Positions 7,016-15,080 of a stretch of DNA of 15,080 bases are shown piece after piece; position 1 is the first letter of the stretch; the number at the start of each line of letters is the position of its first letter. The notes below the pieces were generated by a model, which saw only the letters and a list, made by a program, of their open reading frames with translations, was not told where the DNA came from and made no database searches. Origin of the DNA: an uncultured Thiomonas sp. (GTDB lineage Bacteria > Pseudomonadota > Gammaproteobacteria > Burkholderiales > Burkholderiaceae_C); NCBI GenBank assembly GCA_937927695.1, contig CALBRU010000228.1, positions 1 to 15,080 of the forward strand, given 5' to 3'. The position numbers and the translations under genes are program-made.

Positions 7016-10000
7016 CTGCCATCCCGGAACCCCTCGATGCCCTGACCTTGCCCCTGCAGGGCAGCCGTCTCATCGAAGCCAGCGCGGGCACCGGCAAGAC
7101 CTGGACCATCGCCGCGCTCTACCTGCGCCTGGTGCTGGACCACGGCGGCGAATCCACCGCGTTTGCCCGCCCGCTGAGTCCTGAGCAGATTCTGGTGATG
7201 ACTTTCACCCGCGCCGCCACGCGCGAACTGGCCGAGCGCATACGGGCGCGTCTGGTGGAGGCGGCACAGTGCTTTCACGGCGCCATTGCGCCCAAGGCGG
7301 ACGATGAATTTCTGCTGCGCCTGCTGGACAGCTATCCGCCGGGAGCTGCGCGGCAGACCGCCGCCTGGCGCCTGGCGATGGCGGCGCAGGCGATGGATGG
7401 CGCGGCCGTGTTCACCATCGACGCCTGGTGCCAGCGCATGCTGCGCGAACACGCCTTCGACAGCGGTCATTCCTTCGACGAAGACCTGCTGGCCGACGAA
7501 GGCGAACTCACCACGCAGGCCGTGCACGACTTCTGGCGGCAGCAGGTCTATCCGCTTTCAGGGGCGGCGCTGGACGGTGTGCTCCGGGTATGGCCGGACG
7601 TCGGCACGCTGGAGAGTGAAGTGAAATCGCGGCTGCGCGCAGCCCAGGCCGGGGCGGCGCCGGGTGTTGTCAACGACGCCTCGCTGCTCGCCCTCTGGCA
7701 GCGGGTGGGCGAGCCGCAGCAGGCGCAGGTGAGCACACTCAAGGCGCAATGGGCCGAACGTGTCGCGGGCATGCGGCAATGGCTGTGCGCGCTGGTGCAG
7801 TCCGAGACCAACCCGCTGAGCAGGAATAAATATGGTTTGAAAAGCGTTTGCGGCTGGTTTGATGCGCTGCAAGCCTGGCTGGATGACCCCGCGCAGCAGC
7901 AGCCCGATCTCGACGATAAGGCTTGGGCCAAGCTCACGCCCGAAGGCTTGCGCGCTGGCTGCAACCAGGGCAAGCAGGTGGAGCCGCCAGCGGTGTTCAA
8001 CGAGGTCGAGGCGCTGCGCGCGGCGCTGGCCGATCTGCCCGAGCTCGTTCCCGAACTGCAGACCTACGCGGCCACACAGGTCGATGCCCGGCTGCGGGCG
8101 CTCAAGGCGGCCAGCGGCCAGTTCAGTTTTCACGACCAGCTCGAACGTCTCCATGCGGCGCTGGCCGGGCCGCAGGGCGAGCGGCTGCGCGCGCGCATAC
8201 TGGAGCAATATCCCGTTGCGCTCATCGACGAATTTCAGGACACCTCGGCGCTGCAGTTCAGCATGTTTGATCGCCTCTACGGCATCACCGCGGCGCAGAC
8301 CACGCACAGCGCCGTGCTGCTCATCGGCGATCCCAAGCAGTCGATCTACGCTTTTCGCGGCGCGGATATCGCCAGCTATCTGCACGCGCGGCAGGCCACG
8401 CAGGGGCGGCACTCAGCGCTGCAGACCAACTACCGCTCGACCGCGGAGGTGGTGCACAGCGTCAACCGATTGTTCGAGCGGCGTGAGCAGGCAACGGGCG
8501 CGGGGGCAGGCGCGGGCGCTTTTCTGTACCAAGACGATAAGGCGCCTGATGCGGACAACCCCGTGCCCTTCATCGCGGTTGGCGCGCGCGGGCGGGCCGA
8601 GCAATTGATTTGCTCCGAAGGGCCGGTGCCCGCGCTGATCTGCAGCGTGCATCAGGAGCTGGAATCCAAGCGCGATGCGCGTGAGCGGTTTGCCGCGCAC
8701 GCGGCGGCGCGCATCGTCTGCCTGCTCAACGATACGCAGGCTGGTTTCCGTCAGGCCGACGGGGGCTTTGCGCGTCTGCGCCAGTCTGACATTGCCGTGC
8801 TGGTGCGCGATGGCGACGAGGCTCGCGCCGTGCGCCGCGCGCTTCAACGCCGGGGCGTGGCTTCGGTTTATCTGTCGGACCGCGATTCGGTGTTTGCCTC
8901 GCCAGAAGCCGCCGACCTGCTGCGCTGGCTGCGCGCCGTGGCCTCGCCGCGCGACGGGCGTCTGGCCCGCGCCGCATTCGCCGCCCCAACGCTGGGGGCA
9001 ACAATCGACGAACTGGCCGCGCTGGCCACCGATGACGACGTGTTCGAAAACCGGCTGGCTTTGCTGGCCGAGTTGCAGGCCATCTGGCTGCGTCAGGGAG
9101 TGTTGCCCATGCTGCGCCAGACTCTGCACCGGCTCGATCTGCCCGCCCGCTGGTTGAGCGAGGAAGACGGCGAGCGCCGCCTGACCAATGTGCTGCATCT
9201 GGCCGAACTCCTGCAGACCGCCAGCAGCACGCTCGACGGCGAGCAGGCGCTGATTCGCTGGCTGCAGGAGCAGATGGCGGGCCAGTCCACCGAAGAACAG
9301 GTGGTGCGGCTGGAAAGCGAGGCCGATCTGGTGCGCGTGGTCACCATCCACAAGTCCAAGGGGCTGGAATATCCGCTGGTGTTTTTGCCGTTTGCCACTG
9401 CCTTCAAAGAGGCGAAGGACGGCGCCGACGACCGCGAGCGCCTGCGCGAAGACCTGCGGCTGCTCTATGTGGCGCTGACCCGCGCGCGGCATGCGCTGTG
9501 GGTCGGCATCGCCGCGCTGAAAGTCGGCAGAGGATCGGACTGCGTGCTGCATCGCAGCGCCATCGGCTATCTGCTGGGAGGCGATACGCCGCGCACGGGC
9601 GCCGCCATTCCCGGCCTGCTGCGCGAGACTTTTGGCGACAGCCCGGCGGTGCAGTTCGTCGATGCGGCGCAGGACGCCGATCTTCAGCGCTGGCAGGCTG
9701 CTCACTCCGCCCCGGCCTTGATCGAACCGCCCAATTATCACGCCCAGTTCGAGCGCAACTGGAGCATCGGCAGCTTCTCCGCGCTGGTGCGCGATCTCAC
9801 CCCACGCTCGATCCAGCAACCCGCCTTGCAAGCGGCACTGCAAGACGAACTGTGGACAGCCGAGCCGAGCGTGGAACAGCCAGCCCTTGCCGCCGTTCAG
9901 CCGTCTGCCGCGCGCCATCGCTTTCCGCGCGGCGCGCTGGTGGGCAAGTTCGTGCATGAACAACTGGCCTGGCTGGGCGAGAACGGCTTTGCGCTGTCAG

Positions 10001-10632
10001 CCCAACAAACGCAGGACAGCCTGCTGCAACGCTGCGCCCGACAGGGTTGGGATGGGCCGCGTTCGGCTGATTTGCTGGAGTGGTTGAGCGAAGTGCTGAC
10101 CACGCCCTTGCCGCCGCTGAGCGCGGCGCTGCCCGAGATCGACACGCTGCTGGCGGAGATGGAATTCTGGCTGCCGGTCGAGCGTGCCCGCGCGGCCGAG
10201 ATCGACGCCCTGTGCCAGCGGCACATCCTGCCGGGCCGAGCCCGCCCTGAGCTGACCGAACGCACCCTGCACGGCATGGTGATGGGTTTCGCCGATCTGG
10301 TGTTCCACCACGAAGGTCGCTACTGGGTGCTCGACTACAAGAGCAATGTCCTCGGAACGGACGACGCCGACTATTCGCAGCAGGCGCTGGAGGCCGCCGT
10401 GCTCGAACACCGCTATGACGTGCAATGCGCGCTCTATATGCTGGCCTTGCATCGCCTGCTGCGGGCCCGGCTGCGCACCGCCTACGACCCACAAACGCAG
10501 CTTGGCGGCGCGATTGATCTGTTTCTGCGCGGGGTTCGCGGGCCGCAGTCGGGCTGCGTGCACATTGCGCCCGATGGGGCCTTGCTAGGCGCGCTCGACG
10601 CCCTCTTTGCCCAGCGTGAGGAGCTTGCATGA
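7012..10632 (+). CDS. recB: exodeoxyribonuclease V, beta subunit (RecB helicase-nuclease)
   Basis: RecB is the 3'-5' superfamily 1A helicase and the only nuclease of RecBCD, and it loads RecA after Chi. The 1206-residue protein shows all key motifs: Walker A ASAGTGKT (Lys29), DEFQD (406-410), GDPKQSIYAFRG (from 439), TNYRS, VTIHKSKGLEYP (777-788) and LLYVALTRAR. The C-terminal nuclease keeps the four E. coli catalytic positions: His982 (His956), Asp1095 (Asp1067), Asp1108 (Asp1080) and Lys1110 (Lys1082), the last two within LDYKSN. It should therefore be a fully active subunit. A Gly-Ala run (residues 496-503), coded by a GGCGCG-type simple repeat, is the only low-complexity spot. The start overlaps recC and the stop overlaps recD, both as ATGA, so translation is probably coupled. 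A weak GAAAGAAG sequence precedes the start. No ptrA gene separates recC from recB, unlike in E. coli. Confidence 0.97.
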   Translation: MTAIPEPLDALTLPLQGSRLIEASAGTGKTWTIAALYLRLVLDHGGESTAFARPLSPEQILVMTFTRAATRELAERIRARLVEAAQCFHGAIAPKADDEFLLRLLDSYPPGAARQTAAWRLAMAAQAMDGAAVFTIDAWCQRMLREHAFDSGHSFDEDLLADEGELTTQAVHDFWRQQVYPLSGAALDGVLRVWPDVGTLESEVKSRLRAAQAGAAPGVVNDASLLALWQRVGEPQQAQVSTLKAQWAERVAGMRQWLCALVQSETNPLSRNKYGLKSVCGWFDALQAWLDDPAQQQPDLDDKAWAKLTPEGLRAGCNQGKQVEPPAVFNEVEALRAALADLPELVPELQTYAATQVDARLRALKAASGQFSFHDQLERLHAALAGPQGERLRARILEQYPVALIDEFQDTSALQFSMFDRLYGITAAQTTHSAVLLIGDPKQSIYAFRGADIASYLHARQATQGRHSALQTNYRSTAEVVHSVNRLFERREQATGAGAGAGAFLYQDDKAPDADNPVPFIAVGARGRAEQLICSEGPVPALICSVHQELESKRDARERFAAHAAARIVCLLNDTQAGFRQADGGFARLRQSDIAVLVRDGDEARAVRRALQRRGVASVYLSDRDSVFASPEAADLLRWLRAVASPRDGRLARAAFAAPTLGATIDELAALATDDDVFENRLALLAELQAIWLRQGVLPMLRQTLHRLDLPARWLSEEDGERRLTNVLHLAELLQTASSTLDGEQALIRWLQEQMAGQSTEEQVVRLESEADLVRVVTIHKSKGLEYPLVFLPFATAFKEAKDGADDRERLREDLRLLYVALTRARHALWVGIAALKVGRGSDCVLHRSAIGYLLGGDTPRTGAAIPGLLRETFGDSPAVQFVDAAQDADLQRWQAAHSAPALIEPPNYHAQFERNWSIGSFSALVRDLTPRSIQQPALQAALQDELWTAEPSVEQPALAAVQPSAARHRFPRGALVGKFVHEQLAWLGENGFALSAQQTQDSLLQRCARQGWDGPRSADLLEWLSEVLTTPLPPLSAALPEIDTLLAEMEFWLPVERARAAEIDALCQRHILPGRARPELTERTLHGMVMGFADLVFHHEGRYWVLDYKSNVLGTDDADYSQQALEAAVLEHRYDVQCALYMLALHRLLRARLRTAYDPQTQLGGAIDLFLRGVRGPQSGCVHIAPDGALLGALDALFAQREELA
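10619..10623 (+). promoter_or_regulatory. ribosome binding site of recD
   Basis: AGGAG lies inside the last codons of recB, 5 bases before the recD ATG at 10629. It is the clearest Shine-Dalgarno sequence among the recC, recB, recD and greB starts, and it supports the overlapping ATG as the true recD start. Confidence 0.7.
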
Positions 10633-12686
10633 AACCTGCCCCACCTATCAGCCCGAATGCGCCGACCCAGCGCGTTCTCGACGTGCTGCACGACTGGGCA
10701 GAACAAGGCGTGCTGCGGCGGTTGGACGCTGCGCTGGCCCGCTTCCTGGCTGAACTCTGCCCGCAAATGCCGCCAGAGCTGGCAGTAGCCGTGGCGCTGC
10801 TCGCCGATCTGGAAGGGCGCGGTCATACCTGCGTGCTGCTGGGCGAATTGCCGCAACACCTCATCGCCTTGAAAGAGCGCGCCGCCACGGCTGGCGCGCC
10901 TCCCCTGTCACCCGATGTGCACTGGCCCGACGACGGCGAGCGGCTGCTGCGCGAGTGCCCGGCCGTTTACTGCGAGGGCGAGCCGGACTACGGCGCGCCG
11001 CTGGTTTTCTCAAGGGAATGCAGGGCCGCCCCAAACTCCCTTGACCCCCTCGGGGGGCGCGGCAGCCCGACCCTGGGGGCGATCGAGGCAGGACGGCTGT
11101 ATCTGCGCCGCTACTGGCGAGACGAGAACACCGTGGCCACGCGGATTCACCAGCGCCTGCAGCTCGAAGCTGCGGTCGATGCGCCCGCTGCCGCGGCCCT
11201 GCTGACACAGCTTTTCCCGCCTGCCGACGATGCGGAAGTGGACTGGCAGAAACTGGCGTGCGCGCTGGCGCTACGCGGACGTTTCACCCTGCTCACCGGT
11301 GGCCCCGGCACCGGGAAAACACATACCGCGGCGCGGCTGCTGGCTTTGCTGTGGGCTACGAGATCCCAGCCCGGCGCGCTGCGCGTGGCGCTGGCAGCTC
11401 CCACGGGCAAGGCCGCAGCCCGGCTCAAGCAGTCCATCGACCGCGAGCTCGCCAAACTCACCGCCCTCCCCGGCGTGGCCGAACTGACGCAGCGCCTGCC
11501 GCCCGCACGCACCCTGCACAGTCTGCTCGGCGCGCGGCCCGATACCCGCCGCTTCGCCCGCAACGCCGCGCAGCCGCTGGAGGTGGATGTGCTGCTGGTC
11601 GATGAGGCGTCCATGATCCATCTGGAAATGATGGCCGCGCTGCTCGACGCCTTGCCACCCACGGCACGGCTCATTCTGCTGGGCGACAAGGATCAGCTCG
11701 CTTCGGTGGAAGCCGGTGCGGTGCTCGGCGAACTGTGCACCGGGGCGGAGCAGGGACGCTATACGCCGCAAACGGCGCAGGCGCTGCAAACCCTGTGCGG
11801 CGACCGTATTCCTCAGCCCTTCATCGACCCCGCCGGCCCCGCGCTGTTGCAGCGGGTGGTGATGCTGCGCAAGAGTCATCGCTTCGGCGGCGCCATCGGG
11901 CAACTGGCCCTGGCGGTGAACGCGGGCGACGCCGAGCGGGCGCAGGCGCTGCTGCAGCAGACCGACGACGCGGCGGTGCGGCTGCTGCCCGCACCCAGGT
12001 TACTGGCGCCCGTTTTGTTCCCGGTGCCAGCCCCGGCGCTGGTCGAACTTGCGGTGCAGGGTCGCGATGGCGCCAAGGGCTATGCCCACTATGCCGACTT
12101 GCTACGGCAGGGGCCGAAGGCTGAGGCAGATTGGGACGCCTGGGCGCAGCGCGTGCTGCAGGCTTTCGATCAGTGCCGCGTGCTGTGCGCGGTGCGTGAA
12201 GGGCCTTGGGGCGTGCACGCGCTGAACGAGGCCATTGCCGCGCGGCTGGACGCGCTCGGCCTGCTGCACGGTCGCGGCGCGTGGTACGCGGGTCGCCCGG
12301 TGATGGTCACGCGCAACGATCACGATCTGGGCGTGCTCAACGGCGATGTCGGCATCGCCTTGCCAACTGGCACGCAGGGCTTGCGGGTGGTGTTTCTGCA
12401 GGGACAGAGCCAGCGCTCGGTCAGCATCAGTCGTCTGGCCGATGTGCAGACGGCTTTCGCCATGACGGTGCACCAGTCGCAGGGGTCGGAGTTCGATCAC
12501 ACCGTGCTGGTGCTGCCCGAGCGTCACGCCGGGCTCAGCCGCGAGCTGATCTACACCGGCATCACGCGCGCGCGCCGCTTTTTCACCCTGGCCTGCGCAG
12601 ACATGCAGACGCTGCATGAGGGCATCCAGCGCGTCACGCACCGGGCCAGCGGATTGCTCGCGCGCATCGATACACTGCCTGCATGA
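10629..12686 (+). CDS. recD: exodeoxyribonuclease V, alpha subunit (RecD helicase)
   Basis: RecD is the fast 5'-3' superfamily 1B helicase of RecBCD and its inhibitor of premature RecA loading. The 685-residue protein has Walker A TGGPGTGKTHT (Lys230), LAAPTGKAAARL, Walker B LLVDEASM (Asp325-Glu326), LGDKDQLASVEAGAVLGEL, an HRFGGAIGQLA block, MTVHQSQGSEFDH (around His615) and YTGITRARR (642-650). The N-terminal domain that binds the RecC/RecB side is present (GRLYLRRYW follows the insertion). Residues 128-151 are encoded by a palindromic repeat element; E. coli RecD has only about three residues between the flanking strands (PMIL and RLYL, from memory), so the net gain is near 25 residues. 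This partly explains the length above the E. coli 608. The ATG overlaps the recB stop and has a good AGGAG; the stop overlaps the greB start (ATGA). Confidence 0.96.
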   Translation: MKPAPPISPNAPTQRVLDVLHDWAEQGVLRRLDAALARFLAELCPQMPPELAVAVALLADLEGRGHTCVLLGELPQHLIALKERAATAGAPPLSPDVHWPDDGERLLRECPAVYCEGEPDYGAPLVFSRECRAAPNSLDPLGGRGSPTLGAIEAGRLYLRRYWRDENTVATRIHQRLQLEAAVDAPAAAALLTQLFPPADDAEVDWQKLACALALRGRFTLLTGGPGTGKTHTAARLLALLWATRSQPGALRVALAAPTGKAAARLKQSIDRELAKLTALPGVAELTQRLPPARTLHSLLGARPDTRRFARNAAQPLEVDVLLVDEASMIHLEMMAALLDALPPTARLILLGDKDQLASVEAGAVLGELCTGAEQGRYTPQTAQALQTLCGDRIPQPFIDPAGPALLQRVVMLRKSHRFGGAIGQLALAVNAGDAERAQALLQQTDDAAVRLLPAPRLLAPVLFPVPAPALVELAVQGRDGAKGYAHYADLLRQGPKAEADWDAWAQRVLQAFDQCRVLCAVREGPWGVHALNEAIAARLDALGLLHGRGAWYAGRPVMVTRNDHDLGVLNGDVGIALPTGTQGLRVVFLQGQSQRSVSISRLADVQTAFAMTVHQSQGSEFDHTVLVLPERHAGLSRELIYTGITRARRFFTLACADMQTLHEGIQRVTHRASGLLARIDTLPA
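11009..11081 (+). repeat. palindromic repeat element inside recD, translated in frame (copy 2)
   Basis: This 73-base stretch runs from CTCAAGG to CTGGGGGCG on the plus strand and is the relative of the minus-strand element in recC. The shared core is GGGCCGCCCCA, CTTGA and a CCCCC-TC-GGGGG hairpin (11045-11056). In the recD frame it encodes residues 128-151, including RAAPNSLDPLGG, between the conserved APLVF and GRLYLRRYW blocks. There is no stop codon in the recD frame. Similar CCCCTCGGGGGG-type repeats occur, as I recall, between genes in Burkholderiales genomes, but I cannot confirm that here. Confidence 0.8.
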
Positions 12687-13249
12687 ACAAGGCCTTTGTC
12701 CGCGAACAAACCGCAGACGCCGACGACGACGATGACGGCGGCGCCCAACTCCCGCCGCTGCCGCCGGGCGGCAAGAACTACCTCACGCCTCAGGGCTACG
12801 CTCGGCTGCGCGCCGAACTCAAAGCCCTGGTGGAGGATGAGCGCCCGAAGGTCGTCGAGACCGTGTCGTGGGCGGCTAAGAACGGCGATCGCTCGGAAAA
12901 CGGCGATTACATCTACGGCAAAAAACGTCTGCGCGAGATCGACCGGCGCATCCGCTTTCTCACCAAGCGGCTGGACATCGCCGAAGTGGTCGACGCCAGT
13001 CTGCAGCACGGCAATGATCAGGTGTTCTTCGGCGCCACCGTGCGCTACGCCGACGATAAGGGGTCGGAGCACACCATCACCATCGTCGGTATCGACGAGA
13101 CCGAGCCGCTGCAGGGCAAGATCAGCTGGATTTCGCCGGTGGCGCGTGCGCTGCTCAAGGCCCGCGAAGGCGACAGCGTGAGCCTGCCGACTCCGGGCGG
13201 CATGGCGACGCTGGAGATTCTCGAAGTGACCTACCCGCCTCGCGGCTGA
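12683..13249 (+). CDS. greB: transcription elongation factor GreB
   Basis: GreB inserts a coiled-coil into the RNA polymerase secondary channel and stimulates cleavage of backtracked transcripts. This 188-residue protein has the N-terminal coiled coil with the tip GDRSENGDY, placing the catalytic acidic pair at Asp69 and Glu72. The following YGKKRLREIDRRIRFL (78-93) separates GreB from GreA. The C-terminal FKBP-like domain includes FFGATV (115-120) and SPVARALL (151-158). The N-terminus has an extension of about 30 residues over the 158-residue E. coli protein, with an acidic run (Asp12, Asp14-Asp18) and a Pro-rich link; I recall similar leaders in other betaproteobacterial GreB proteins. The ATG overlaps the recD stop by 4 bases and no Shine-Dalgarno sequence is seen, so translation probably depends on recD. 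It ends 25 bases from the convergent spoT stop. Confidence 0.95.
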   Translation: MNKAFVREQTADADDDDDGGAQLPPLPPGGKNYLTPQGYARLRAELKALVEDERPKVVETVSWAAKNGDRSENGDYIYGKKRLREIDRRIRFLTKRLDIAEVVDASLQHGNDQVFFGATVRYADDKGSEHTITIVGIDETEPLQGKISWISPVARALLKAREGDSVSLPTPGGMATLEILEVTYPPRG

Positions 13250-13274
13250 GGTCTGCGTCCAGCCTTGTGTGCGC

Positions 13275-15080
13275 TCAGGAGTTGCCTGAGCCCAAACCTG
13301 CGGTGCGGTTTTTCGCCCGGCTGGCGCGCACCACAAATTGCAGGCGACGCAGGGCGCGCAGCACGTCGGCCAGATGCTTGCGGTCGCGCACCTGGACGAC
13401 AAAGCGCAGCTCGGTGGTGGCCTGCCGCGTGTCTTCGTCCATGGTGACGTGGGCGATGTCGCTGTCGTGCTCGCTGATGGCGGCAGCCACGCGGGCGAGC
13501 ACGCCTTTGGTGTTTTGCACGATCACGCTCAGGCCGGTTTCGAAAGGCCGGGTGCATTCTTCCGCCCAGCTCAGATCGATCCAGCGGTCCGGGTCTTTCT
13601 GGAACAGACGGCGGGCGATGTCGCAGTCTTGCTGATGCACGATCAGGCCTTCGCCCTTGCCCAGATAGCCGATGATGGCGTCGCCCGGAATGGGACGGCA
13701 GCAAGTGGCGTAGCGCACCGAGATGCCTTCGCTGCCGTCAAGCTGCAACGAGGTCTGGGCGTCGTGGGTGGCACGGCTTTCCAGACGTTCGATGGTGTCG
13801 AGCAAGGGCGCGGACAGGGCGTCCTGCGGGGAGACGAGCGCCACCACGCGCTTGGCCAGAATGTCGGCCACGCGTTTGCCCAGGCCGATGTCGGCGTACA
13901 GATCGTCGCGCGACTTGAAGCCCGTCCAGCGCAGCAGTTTGTCCCACACGGCGTCGTCGAGCGTGGGCAGATCGAGATGCTCGTGCCGCAGCGCGCTTTG
14001 CAACAGACGACGTCCCAATTCGACCGACTCGGCCTGCTGCGTGGTACGCAGCGCGTGTCGAATCTTGGAACGCGCTCGCCCGGTGCGCACAAAGCTCAGC
14101 CAGCTCGGATTGGGGCGCGAGGCCGGCGCGGTGATGATCTCCACCACATCGCCGCTGCGCAACTCGGTGCGCAAAGGCACCAGCGCGTTGTTCACCTTGG
14201 CTGCTACCGTCTGGTCACCCAGGTTGGTGTGAATGGCATAGGCAAAATCGACCGGCGTGGCGCCGCGCGGCAGCGCCAGAATGCGCGACTTGGGCGTGAA
14301 CACATAGACCGCGTCGGGCGCCAGATCGACCTTGACGGTCTCCAGAAAGTCGGCCCAGTCGCGGTTCTCGGTCTGGATGTCCAACAGAGATTGCAACCAG
14401 GCATTGGTTTGCGCCTGCTGCGGGGTCGGCTTGTCTTCCGGTGTTTTGTAGAGCCAATGGGCGGCCACCCCGCTCTCGGCAATGCGGTGCATCGCCTCGG
14501 TGCGGATCTGAAATTCGACGGGATTGCCGTTCGGCCCGATCAGCGTGGTGTGCAGCGACTGGTAACCATTGGCTTTGGGGATGGCGATGTAGTCCTCGAA
14601 CTTGCCCGGCATGGGCTTGTACAGGCTGTGAAGCACGCCCAGCGCCCGGTAGCAGTCGAGCACATCGGGCACCAGCACGCGAAAGCCGAAAATGTCTTGA
14701 ATATGCGCAAAGCTCAGATGCTTGCTGCGCATCTTGCGGTAGATGGAATACAGCGTTTTTTCACGGCCGAACAACTGCGAGGGCACTTGCGCCTCGTTCA
14801 GTGCAGCCTGCGCTGCCGCCAGAATCTTTTCCACCAAACCGTGCCGGTTGCCACGGGCAGCCAGCACGGCGCGCGACAGCACGGCGTAGCGGTTGGGGTG
14901 GCTGTTGGCAAAGCCCAGATCCTGCAGTTCGCGGTAAACGAGATTGAGCCCGAGGCGGTGCGCGATGGGCGCGTAAATGTCCATCGTCTCGCGCGAAATG
15001 CGCACGCGCTTGTTGGCCGCCATCGCCCCCAGGGTGCGCATATTGTGCAGACGATCGGCGAGCTTGACCAGGATGACGCG
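13275..15080 (-). CDS. spoT: bifunctional (p)ppGpp synthetase/hydrolase SpoT/Rel, 5' end missing
   Basis: 602 codons are visible; the gene continues past the right edge. The first visible residues, RVILVKLADRLHNMRTLG, are the end of the HD hydrolase domain. Asp9 and Asn13 (visible numbering) match the metal-site Asp144 and Asn148 of Rel from Streptococcus equisimilis (from memory), which suggests a working hydrolase. The HDxxED motif is outside the window. The synthetase domain has GREKTLYSIY (about 105-114), DIFGFRV (129-135), an Asn-Gly-Tyr-Gln-Ser-Leu-His block and VEFQIRT with the catalytic Glu189. Then come a TGS domain (about 256-319, DAVYVFTP to EIITAP), a zinc-finger-like part with TCCRPIPGD (Cys460-Cys461), and a C-terminal ACT domain (about 517-588). 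It makes and degrades the stringent-response alarmone. It is convergent with greB; rpoZ often lies upstream of such genes in relatives. Confidence 0.96.
   Translation of the reverse strand, partial: RVILVKLADRLHNMRTLGAMAANKRVRISRETMDIYAPIAHRLGLNLVYRELQDLGFANSHPNRYAVLSRAVLAARGNRHGLVEKILAAAQAALNEAQVPSQLFGREKTLYSIYRKMRSKHLSFAHIQDIFGFRVLVPDVLDCYRALGVLHSLYKPMPGKFEDYIAIPKANGYQSLHTTLIGPNGNPVEFQIRTEAMHRIAESGVAAHWLYKTPEDKPTPQQAQTNAWLQSLLDIQTENRDWADFLETVKVDLAPDAVYVFTPKSRILALPRGATPVDFAYAIHTNLGDQTVAAKVNNALVPLRTELRSGDVVEIITAPASRPNPSWLSFVRTGRARSKIRHALRTTQQAESVELGRRLLQSALRHEHLDLPTLDDAVWDKLLRWTGFKSRDDLYADIGLGKRVADILAKRVVALVSPQDALSAPLLDTIERLESRATHDAQTSLQLDGSEGISVRYATCCRPIPGDAIIGYLGKGEGLIVHQQDCDIARRLFQKDPDRWIDLSWAEECTRPFETGLSVIVQNTKGVLARVAAAISEHDSDIAHVTMDEDTRQATTELRFVVQVRDRKHLADVLRALRRLQFVVRASRAKNRTAGLGSGNS
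13294..13313 (+). terminator. weak candidate terminator for the recCBD-greB transcript, inside the spoT end
   Basis: AAACC (13294-13298) can pair with GGTTT (13307-13311) over an 8-base loop, and the T-run extends to 13313. The stem is only five pairs, three of them A-T, so this is a poor hairpin. It lies within the last codons of spoT, 45 bases after the greB stop. The 25-base spacer between greB and spoT itself holds no better terminator. Confidence 0.2.

Noticed and set aside
8413..9963. A 516-codon minus-strand open frame.
   Set aside because: It overlaps the conserved RecB motifs on the other strand, and its composition (rich in Gln, Arg, His) is typical of a shadow frame.

Overview
The window is high-GC, tightly packed bacterial chromosome. 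Several things point to a betaproteobacterium, probably of the order Burkholderiales: the recC-recB-recD-greB run with a convergent spoT, the GreB and SpoT protein sequences, and the strong G/C third-position bias. A Thiomonas-like or related genus is possible, but this rests on remembered family resemblance and not on a search.

Left part (1-3147, all on the minus strand): a cell-surface polysaccharide block read from right to left. It encodes a MurJ/MviN-type flippase, an HpcH/HpaI-type aldolase, a short PglC-like phosphoglycosyl transferase and the start of an AsnB-type amidotransferase cut by the left edge. The spacers are 12, 18 and 30 bases, so this looks like one transcript. Together the genes could modify a sugar precursor, load it on a lipid carrier, amidate it and flip it across the inner membrane.

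Middle (3148-3505): a tRNA-Arg(ACG) gene on the plus strand, with a good sigma70-type promoter in front and a strong intrinsic terminator behind. A short spacer leading into recC follows.

Right-centre (3506-13249, plus strand): recC, recB, recD and greB are chained by three successive ATGA start/stop overlaps. All helicase motifs of RecB and RecD and the RecB nuclease residues are intact. RecBCD resects double-strand breaks, and GreB rescues backtracked RNA polymerase, so the layout couples break repair to transcript cleavage at the level of translation.

Right end (13275-15080, minus strand): most of a bifunctional (p)ppGpp synthetase/hydrolase gene, convergent with greB and cut by the right edge within its HD domain.

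The most unusual signal is a pair of related palindromic repeat elements of about 73-79 bases. They lie in opposite orientations, one inside recC and one inside recD, and both are translated in frame. Each appears to add about 25-28 residues to the RecC or RecD protein without breaking it. No CRISPR array, insertion sequence, phage gene or clearly new gene system is visible.
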